DNA of 13,864 nt, from the NCBI GenBank assembly GCA_009995705.1, contig JAADBR010000116.1:1-13864 (forward strand), written 5' to 3'. Below, one piece after another: positions 7,621-13,864 of this stretch. The DNA comes from Microcystis aeruginosa W13-11. Its GTDB lineage: Bacteria > Cyanobacteriota > Cyanobacteriia > Cyanobacteriales > Microcystaceae. Each line of letters opens with the position of its first letter. The first letter of the stretch is position 1. Under the pieces are notes generated by a model. That model did no database searches. It was given only the letters and a program-made list of their open reading frames with translations, and was not told where the DNA came from. The position numbers and the translations under genes are program-made.

Positions 7621-7680
7621 GGTCTGGAAGAACAGCTGATTGCTAACCCTTTTGCTAACAACCTCCTGTCTTTCCAGACC
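7621..7680 (-). promoter_or_regulatory. Intercistronic stem-loop between cpcA and cpcC2
   Basis: GGTCTGGAA (7621-7629) and TTCCAGACC (7672-7680) are perfect inverted copies enclosing a 42-base loop. It begins 20 bases past the cpcA stop on the transcribed strand. The loop holds a perfect AGGAGG (7663-7668) and two GTTAGC copies. Cyanobacterial cpc operons make an abundant cpcBA transcript and a scarcer full-length one, and hairpins at this place are thought to cause partial termination or RNA processing. That role is inferred here. Confidence 0.6.
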
Positions 7681-7699
7681 AGCAGTTTTTTCGATTGGA

Positions 7700-8188
7700 C
7701 TAGCTGAGAGCGTTGATAGCGTAGTCGATATAGGAGTTGGCTTCTACCGCAGGGTCGCCACTTAAACCATGGTTGGCTTTGATATATTTGAGAGCTTCGA
7801 TGTACCAGCTAGGAGACAGGTCGAAGGTGCGGTTGATTTCGTCGATACCAGCGATGAGGTACTCGTCCATCGGACCGGTTCCACCAGCAACTAAGCAGTA
7901 GGTCACCATGCGGAGGTAGTAACCGATGTCACGAGCGCATTTGTCTTTACCGCGTTGGTCCGCCGCAAAGTTAGCCCCTTGCATTTGGGTGGTGTAGGGG
8001 TACTTGTTGTACACTGCTTGAGCAGCACCAGAGATTAAAGAATTAGCTTTTTCGGTTAAAGCTTTAGCGGCGGTGAGGCTGGCAGAAGCTTGACGAAAAC
8101 GACCGAAAGCAGTTTGGAGTTCGGTGCTGCTTAAGAAACGGCCTTGAGAATCAGCGGCTGCTACGGCTTCGGTAAGGGGGGTTTTCAT
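7700..8188 (-). CDS. cpcA: C-phycocyanin alpha subunit
   Basis: 162 residues, exactly the family length. It is a globin-like phycobiliprotein that pairs with CpcB to form the phycocyanin disc of phycobilisome rods. Cys84 (in [19 protein letters not shown]) is the attachment site for phycocyanobilin, loaded by the CpcE/CpcF lyase. Asp87 of the conserved CxRDxxYYLR motif holds the bilin ring nitrogens. The N terminus [13 protein letters not shown] and the end [10 protein letters not shown] are characteristic. GGGAGA lies 9 bases upstream of the ATG. It is translated from the same transcript as cpcB, 66 bp downstream of it. cpcE and cpcF are not in this window. Confidence 0.98.
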   Translation of the reverse strand: MKTPLTEAVAAADSQGRFLSSTELQTAFGRFRQASASLTAAKALTEKANSLISGAAQAVYNKYPYTTQMQGANFAADQRGKDKCARDIGYYLRMVTYCLVAGGTGPMDEYLIAGIDEINRTFDLSPSWYIEALKYIKANHGLSGDPAVEANSYIDYAINALS

Positions 8189-8254
8189 TGTTTGGTATCT
8201 CCCAATAATCTTGCAATAAGTTTCCTACGGTTTAATTGAGACTAGCCCCAGTGA
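8189..8254 (-). other. cpcB-cpcA intergenic spacer (PC-IGS)
   Basis: This 66-bp spacer carries the cpcA ribosome binding site (GGGAGA). The cpcB-cpcA spacer with its flanks is the established PC-IGS genotyping marker for Microcystis and other cyanobacteria, so it is useful for placing this strain. Confidence 0.85.
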
Positions 8255-8985
<731 letters not shown>

Positions 8986-8991
8986 ATTAAA

Positions 8992-9057
8992 TTTATACAC
9001 TGCTGTCGAAACTTTGTTTGTTACATCTTATTAAGTTTTTTGCTGTCTTTTTGTAAC
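8992..9057 (-). promoter_or_regulatory. Likely cpc operon promoter and upstream control elements
   Basis: On the minus strand a TATAAA box (8997-8992) lies below TTAATAAGATGTAACA (9033-9018), and both resemble what I remember of the Synechocystis cpc promoter (TTAACAAGATGTAACA and GTTGTATAAA). No good -35 hexamer is present, which fits an activator-dependent promoter. GACAGCA occurs twice, 40 bp apart (9007-9001 and 9047-9041), and TGTAAC/GTTACA occur as an inverted pair (9025-9020 and 9057-9052). These could be sites for response regulators of the RpaB type. The transcription start is not proven. Confidence 0.55.
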
Positions 9058-9412
9058 AGTCACTTAACAATGACTCGATCGAGTTAGTCATCAATTCCTG
9101 ACATGGCTCAAAGCCTCTCACCGTCGGGAAATCAGAGACAGCAAGGCTTTAAGGGTATAAGGGGCAGCAAGATAAAAATTTTAAGTTTTTTTTTATATTT
9201 CTCTGTTTTCCCTTCCCTTTTTGTCCAAGGATTGCCCTTTCCAGCCCTGAAATAGGATGAAGTTTTGTAAAGAAGGGTGTGGGGAACTGGGGGAATTCCA
9301 ACTAAAACCCTAACACCCTAACACCCCAACCCCCATCACCCTATCTCCTGCCCACCGCCTCCTGAGGTTAAACTAGAAACCGGTGATCAAAAAATCTAGC
9401 CGTCCGAACCCG
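9058..9412. other. Divergent spacer between cpc and the amidohydrolase gene
   Basis: It holds a 12-bp palindrome, ACTCGATCGAGT (9073-9084), flanked by TGACT and AGTCA half-sites, then AT-rich and T-rich sequence (9175-9205). A C-rich low-complexity repeat lies at 9307-9344. A third GACAGCA occurs on the plus strand at 9135. I see no gene. The promoter of the plus-strand amidohydrolase is not obvious. Confidence 0.5.
9307..9344. repeat. Short tandem repeat of ACCCTAAC-like units
   Basis: Five degenerate 7-8 bp units follow each other: ACCCTAAC twice, ACCCCAAC, CCCCATC and ACCCTAT. Heptamer or octamer repeats of this GTTAGGG/GTTGGGG kind are frequent in spacers of bloom-forming cyanobacteria. 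The minus strand is G-rich and could form a quadruplex. Confidence 0.7.
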
Positions 9413-10636
9413 ATGATTTCCGCCTTTCCTGTTCCCAATAGCTTAAATTGCCCTCAAATTCGCCTGGCTATTCGTTGCCTGCAGCCGCAATTGGTTTACT
9501 GGCGCCGACAAATACACCAAAAACCAGAACTAGGCTTTCAAGAACATCTCACCGCCTCCTTAATCAGTCAAACCCTGACTAAATATGGAATTGACCATCA
9601 AACCGGCATCGCTGGCACCGGAATTGTCGCCACTATCCCAGGCAGTCAACCGGGCCCAGTTTTGGCCCTGCGGGCCGATATGGATGCACTACCGATCGCC
9701 GAAGAAAACCAAGTCCCCTATCGTTCCCAACATCCGGGCCAAATGCACGCCTGTGGTCACGATGGTCACACAGCCATCGCCCTCGGTACAGCAGTTTACC
9801 TAGCACAAAACCGTCACGATGTCAAGGGGATCGTAAAAATTATTTTCCAACCCGCCGAAGAGGGGCCGGGGGGTGCGAAACCGATGATCGAAGCGGGAGT
9901 GCTGAAAAATCCCGACGTGGAGGGAATTATCGGGCTACACCTCTGGAATAATCTGCCCTTAGGGACAGTGGGCGTAAAAAATGGGGCCTTAATGGCGGCG
10001 GTGGAATGTTTCGATCTCCAGATTCAAGGCCGGGGCGGCCACGGGGCAATTCCCCATCAAACCGTCGATTCACTACTGGTGGCAGCCCAAATTGTCAACG
10101 CCTTGCAAACTATCGTCGCCCGCAACCTTAACCCCCTCGATGCCGCCGTGGTGACTGTGGGTAAATTAGCGGCGGGAAGCGCTAGAAACGTGATCGCCGA
10201 TAGTGCTAATCTCAGTGGGACAGTGCGCTATTTCAATCCCCAGTTAGGGGGCTATTTCCGACAACGGATGGAAGAAATTATCGCGGGCATCTGTCAAAGT
10301 CAGGGGGCTAGTTATCAATTCGATTACTGGCAATTGTATCCCCCGGTAATCAATCATGATCGGATGGCGGAATTAGTGCGCTCCATCGCCGCACAGGTGG
10401 TGGAAACCCCAGCCGGAATCGTTCCCGAATGTCAAACCCTGGGAGGGGAAGATATGTCCTTCTTTTTACAGGAAGTACCGGGCTGTTATTTCTTCTTGGG
10501 ATCCGCCAATCCCGAATTAGGATTAGCCTATCCCCACCATCATCCCCGTTTTGATTTTGATGAATCGGTGTTAACCATGGCAGTGGAGATTTTTGTCCGT
10601 TGTGTCGAAAAATTCGGCAATTCTAAGACTTTCTAG
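9413..10636 (+). CDS. M20 family metallo-amidohydrolase (N-acyl-L-amino acid / hippurate hydrolase type)
   Basis: 407 residues from the ATG at 9413. The frame also allows a GTG at 9383 (10 residues longer) with GAGG 15 bases upstream. I prefer the ATG because the length then fits the family, but neither start has a good ribosome binding site. Family motifs are clear: RRQIHQKPELGFQE (31-44), RADMDALPI (87-95), MHACGHDGHT (111-120, metal ligands Cys114 and His116), PAEEG (147-151, catalytic Glu and metal-binding Glu), GLHLW (174-178) and HHHPRFDFDE (375-384). A dimerisation lid lies near 202-325. It likely removes acyl groups from N-acyl amino acids, or indole-acetyl or hippuryl conjugates, in the cytoplasm with two metal ions. 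The exact substrate cannot be read from sequence. argB lies 79 bp downstream on the same strand. A weak GTTCA/TGAAC hairpin with TTTTT (10643-10662) lies between them. Confidence 0.92.
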   Translation: MISAFPVPNSLNCPQIRLAIRCLQPQLVYWRRQIHQKPELGFQEHLTASLISQTLTKYGIDHQTGIAGTGIVATIPGSQPGPVLALRADMDALPIAEENQVPYRSQHPGQMHACGHDGHTAIALGTAVYLAQNRHDVKGIVKIIFQPAEEGPGGAKPMIEAGVLKNPDVEGIIGLHLWNNLPLGTVGVKNGALMAAVECFDLQIQGRGGHGAIPHQTVDSLLVAAQIVNALQTIVARNLNPLDAAVVTVGKLAAGSARNVIADSANLSGTVRYFNPQLGGYFRQRMEEIIAGICQSQGASYQFDYWQLYPPVINHDRMAELVRSIAAQVVETPAGIVPECQTLGGEDMSFFLQEVPGCYFFLGSANPELGLAYPHHHPRFDFDESVLTMAVEIFVRCVEKFGNSKTF

Positions 10637-10694
10637 AAATCCGTTCAATGTGAACAGTTTTTGTCAAACCCGAAACCGCTAAACTGGTCACTGA

Positions 10695-11603
<909 letters not shown>

Positions 11604-11676
11604 TAGTAATTACCGTACTTTTGCTCAAAAAGACTTGCCTAAAACCAGAGATATGGTGTACAAATAAGTTAATAAA

Positions 11677-11741
11677 TGCGCTTCTCGATCCTTTGTAATG
11701 GCAAAAGTCTTAGTCTTGAGTTAGTTTAGTCGGGAAGCGCA
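11677..11741. repeat. Inverted repeat upstream of the DUF4327-like gene
   Basis: TGCGCTTC (11677-11684) and GAAGCGCA (11734-11741) are perfect inverted copies, and the match continues past one mismatch into CGA/TCG. They enclose about 49 bases without coding potential. It may be a small repeat element or a folded leader or terminator. No T tract follows. Confidence 0.45.
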
Positions 11742-11771
11742 AAATCTGAAGTATTCATAGCAATTGAATTT

Positions 11772-11993
11772 ATGATCAAACAAGCTGTAGCTCACCCGAT
11801 GGTGAAGTTTCAACGCAAGGTTAGCAAGTGGATAGATGCAAAAGTAGTCAAACCTAGCGATAGTATCTGGAAACTGGCCCTTTTATACGGAGATGAGTGG
11901 ACATACTGGAAGCAAGAGTTACTCGATTTCGGTTTCTCCATGCAAGACCCTCTCAGTGAAGTGGTAGCGGTAGAAGCTTGGGACGAAGAATAA
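11772..11993 (+). CDS. Small DUF4327-like conserved cyanobacterial protein
   Basis: 73 residues, soluble, with no signal or membrane segment. The body (VSKWIDAKVVKPSDSIWKLA, then EWTYWKQELLDFGFSMQDPL and VEAWDEE) follows the pattern I recall for DUF4327: a short helix ending in KVV, a conserved W, an ELxxxDFxxxD stretch and a final E-W-D/E. That family is about 70 residues long, is confined to cyanobacteria and has no known function. The assignment is from memory. No strong ribosome binding site precedes the ATG. It lies 168 bp after argB, beyond the inverted repeat, and 43 bp before the adaptor gene on the same strand, so it may share a transcript with the adaptor gene. Confidence 0.8.
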   Translation: MIKQAVAHPMVKFQRKVSKWIDAKVVKPSDSIWKLALLYGDEWTYWKQELLDFGFSMQDPLSEVVAVEAWDEE

Positions 11994-12036
11994 GCGACCA
12001 TCGACTCAAAAGCGGCTTTCTACTAGGACTATCGCC

Positions 12037-13257
12037 ATGGGATCGACTCCGATTATCCTTTCCGCTCTGGTTATCTTAACCTTCAGTGCCAGTTGTTCTC
12101 CCCGGACCGAAACCCAACCACCGTCACCAGCAACCCGTACTACCACCGTCAACGTCACCACGGCTAAACCAGCAACCAGCGTAGGCAATCTCGATTACAC
12201 GGGAACTACCCGACCGTTGAAAGTGGTTTCTCTGCGATCGCAAGCCACCGGGCAGTTACTCAATCTCTTCGCCGATGTGGGAGATGAGGTGCAATTAGGA
12301 CAAATCCTCGCCCATATTGATGACCGTCTCCTCGCCACCGTTGTCCGAGAAGAAAAGGCTGCCCTATCGTCTCTAGAAGCGGAATTAGCTCGGGCGAGAA
12401 TTGAAGTCAGTAACGCTGAAATTGAAGTGCAGCGCCTACAACTACAATATCAACAGGCCAAAAATGATGCCGAGCGCCTGCAAAAATTAGCCCTAGAAGG
12501 CGCGATTCCCCTGCAACAGGCCGAAACAGCCCAAACTACGGCAGCAGTGGCTTTAAAAGCTGTTAATAGCGCAAGATCGAGAATTAAAGTCGAGGAGCAG
12601 GTAGTGGCGGCAATTATCGGCAGAATTGCCGCCCAAAAATCGGTCATCGCTCAGGAACAACAACGTCAGGCCTACGCTATTCTTAAATCGCCGGCAACGG
12701 GGATAGTTATCGAAAAACTGAAAGAGCCGGGGGATTTAGTCAGTGTCGGCGATGAAGTCCTCAAAGTTGGTGATTTTAAACAGGTCAAGGTAGTAGTATT
12801 ATTATCGGAATTGGATTTAAAAACGATTAATTTAGGACAAACGGTTAATGTCAGCCTTGATGCTTTCGGTGAGAGAAATTTTTCCGGTCGCATCACCAGA
12901 ATTTTTCCCCTTAGCCAAGGCACGGCCCGGCGGATTCCCGTGGAGATTACTCTACCCAATGGGGATGGTTTAATTAAAGGGGGATTATTGGCCCGGGTGC
13001 GGTTTAATAATAATTCTGCCCCTCAGGTGATTGTCCCCGAAACAGCAATTGTCGGTCAAGGGGAATCCCCAGCCATTTTCGTCCTTTCCGAGTCTAACTC
13101 ACAAGTGCAGAAACGTCCCGTTCGTCTCGGTCAAGCACTCGACGGTCAAGTAGAAATTCTCACTGGACTCGAACCGGGGGAGCGTTTCGTCGTTAATAGT
13201 AGTAAACCTTTGCAGAATGGCGAAAAAGTCCGGGTCAGTATCCTTAGTAATCCTTGA
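12037..13257 (+). CDS. Periplasmic adaptor (membrane fusion) lipoprotein of an RND-type efflux system
   Basis: 406 residues. A hydrophobic N terminus (5-19) ends in SASC at Cys20, an acceptable lipobox, so the protein is probably lipid-anchored and periplasmic. A P/T-rich linker (22-48) follows. The lipoyl-like domain is split: RSQATGQLLNLFADVGDEVQLGQILAHID (67-95) and SPATGIVIEKLKEPGDLVSVGDEVLKVGD (218-246). Between them lies a long coiled-coil hairpin (about 100-210). A beta-barrel (250-320) and a C-terminal membrane-proximal domain (327-405, VPETAIV, GLEPGERFVV) complete the HlyD/AcrA layout. It would bridge an inner-membrane RND pump and an outer-membrane channel. AGGA sits 8 bases before the ATG. 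No pump or channel gene lies within the next 600 bases of the window, so the partner is either just beyond it or elsewhere. The substrate is unknown. Confidence 0.92.
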   Translation: MGSTPIILSALVILTFSASCSPRTETQPPSPATRTTTVNVTTAKPATSVGNLDYTGTTRPLKVVSLRSQATGQLLNLFADVGDEVQLGQILAHIDDRLLATVVREEKAALSSLEAELARARIEVSNAEIEVQRLQLQYQQAKNDAERLQKLALEGAIPLQQAETAQTTAAVALKAVNSARSRIKVEEQVVAAIIGRIAAQKSVIAQEQQRQAYAILKSPATGIVIEKLKEPGDLVSVGDEVLKVGDFKQVKVVVLLSELDLKTINLGQTVNVSLDAFGERNFSGRITRIFPLSQGTARRIPVEITLPNGDGLIKGGLLARVRFNNNSAPQVIVPETAIVGQGESPAIFVLSESNSQVQKRPVRLGQALDGQVEILTGLEPGERFVVNSSKPLQNGEKVRVSILSNP

Positions 13258-13304
13258 TTAGTTGGGGATTGCTAAGTAGTTAGGTGTTAAAAACCGTCAA
13301 GTAA

Positions 13305-13395
13305 CCCCCCTTATCAAGGGGGGATTAAGGGGGGATTAAGGGGGGACCCGCACCCCCCTTATCAAGGGGGGATTAAGGGGGGATCAAGGGGGGAT
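13305..13395. repeat. Duplicated C/G-tract hairpin repeat
   Basis: Two near-identical units (13305-13346 and 13353-13394) each start CCCCCCTTATCAAGGGGGG, an 8-bp stem with an ATC loop, and continue as GATTAAGGGGGG or GATCAAGGGGGG. They differ by one T/C change and are separated by CCGCA-like spacer bases. The series resembles the palindrome at 1666-1704 in composition. It follows the adaptor gene by about 47 bases and could act as a transcript-end structure, although no T tract follows. Confidence 0.85.
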
Positions 13396-13405
13396 CGAAC
13401 CCAAT

Positions 13406-13501
13406 TAGATAGACTTAAGAAAATTAAATTTTGAGCGCAGGCAGTTCGAGCAACTCACTGACCACGATGCGCTTCTACCATTGCCACAATCATATTATTC
13501 T
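13406..13501. repeat. Diverged direct duplication, copy 1
   Basis: The block at 13406-13431 (TAGATAGACTTAA then an A/T run) matches 13611-13636 at 25 of 26 positions. The block at 13471-13501 (GCTTCTACCATTG then ACAATCATATTATTCT) matches 13679-13709 at 29 of 31. The sequence between the blocks has diverged. No gene is carried. Confidence 0.75.
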
Positions 13502-13529
13502 GCGGACTAATTGCAGAGGATATTTCCTC

Positions 13530-13571
13530 TTGACAAAATCCCAGCACTTGACATATACTTATTTATATAAT
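13530..13571 (+). promoter_or_regulatory. Promoter-like sequence
   Basis: TTGACA (13530-13535) is followed after 18 bases by TATACT (13554-13559), a good sigma-70 type pair. A second TTGACA (13548-13553) and a TATAAT (13566-13571) overlap it, but are only 12 bases apart from each other. Transcription would run right, towards a gene beyond the window. An AAGGAG near 13834 could be the start of that gene's ribosome binding site, but no ATG follows within the window. Confidence 0.45.
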
Positions 13572-13610
13572 GGGAATCCGTGCCTGCCTGCGACCCCCTC
13601 ATTTTCAGGC

Positions 13611-13709
13611 TAGATAGACTTAAAAAAATTAAATTTATTTTCGTCTCCCAGTAAGACTATTGTGGGCTGCCTCTCAGTGCTTCTACCATTGGTACAATCA
13701 TATTATTCT
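13611..13709. repeat. Diverged direct duplication, copy 2
   Basis: This is the second copy of the block pair at 13406-13501, shifted by 205 to 208 bases. Similarity trails on for about 15 bases past the second block (GGA and ATTGCA at equal distances). A ~205-bp tandem duplication of a regulatory spacer is the simplest origin. Confidence 0.75.
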
Positions 13710-13864
13710 CTGGAGCGATTGCATTCGCCCTCTTTAAGGGGGAATAATAATACAACCCACATTCCGCACCCTAAGCTGTCACAGAGAGAAATTACGGAGA
13801 GAAAAAATCAAAGTGAGCATAAAAATAAACATAAGGAGCGAAAAAAGGCATTTGAGAAACAGTA
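13710..13864. other. Right-edge spacer
   Basis: AT-rich sequence with no intact frame. An AAGGAG lies about 13834-13839, but no ATG follows within the window. I see no further feature. Confidence 0.5.

Noticed and set aside
7581..7661. Longer start for cpcC2
   Set aside because: The 27 extra codons run through the intercistronic hairpin, start on a TTG touching AGGAGG, and do not match CpcC2. The ATG at 7580 has a well-placed AGGAGA.
13305..13395. CRISPR-like array
   Set aside because: There are only two units, with no unique spacers of constant length, and the units are self-palindromic G/C tracts.
13388..13404. tRNA T-loop-like GGGTTCGATCC on the minus strand
   Set aside because: No acceptor, D or anticodon stem can be built around it. 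It arises from the G-tract repeat edge.
13431..13613. 60-codon frame on the plus strand
   Set aside because: It lies across a duplicated spacer, has no ribosome binding site, reads like noncoding sequence (rich in N, T, Y, H and S) and contains the promoter-like sequence.

Overview
The window looks like a piece of a Microcystis-like freshwater cyanobacterial chromosome. The strongest evidence is a phycocyanin operon (cpcB-cpcA-cpcC2-cpcC1) on the minus strand. Also in keeping are at least five HIP1 octamers (GCGATCGC, at 1478, 6180, 7351, 11471 and 12234), small inverted-repeat elements, and C/G-tract hairpins in the spacers. The genus is inferred from remembered protein and spacer similarity, not from a search.

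Layout. 1-384: the first codons of a minus-strand gene (perhaps an IS transposase), then a 187-bp MITE-like element. 385-1347: a plus-strand membrane-anchored coiled-coil protein of unknown role. 1348-2100: a long spacer with two abutting inverted-repeat elements, a large palindrome and traces of decayed genes. 2101-3159: D-alanine-D-alanine ligase (plus). 3217-3960: a Uma2-type protein (minus), convergent with ddl. 4027-5703: ribBA (minus). 5781-5818: a strong hairpin terminator between cpc and ribBA. 5841-8773: the cpc operon (minus). 8774-9412: the divergent control region, holding a roughly 200-nt cpc leader and the likely cpc promoter. 9413-10636 and 10716-11603: an M20 amidohydrolase and argB (plus). 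11772-11993: a small DUF4327-like protein. 12037-13257: a periplasmic adaptor of an RND-type exporter (plus). 13258-13864: a spacer with a duplicated C/G-tract repeat, a second diverged duplication and a promoter-like sequence.

How the genes relate. The cpc genes encode the alpha and beta phycocyanin subunits and two rod linkers, so they build the rods of the phycobilisome antenna. The usual last gene, cpcD, is absent: cpcC1 is followed within 25 bases by the terminator. ribBA supplies both entry enzymes of riboflavin synthesis. argB catalyses the PII-controlled step of arginine synthesis, and the M20 hydrolase upstream may act on N-acyl amino acids. The rest are single housekeeping or accessory genes.

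I found no CRISPR array, tRNA, rRNA or phage module, and no clearly new multi-gene system. The most interesting material is regulatory or repetitive: the cpc leader with an exact anti-Shine-Dalgarno stretch, the cpcA-cpcC2 hairpin that carries a perfect Shine-Dalgarno motif without a usable start, and several apparently uncatalogued small repeats.
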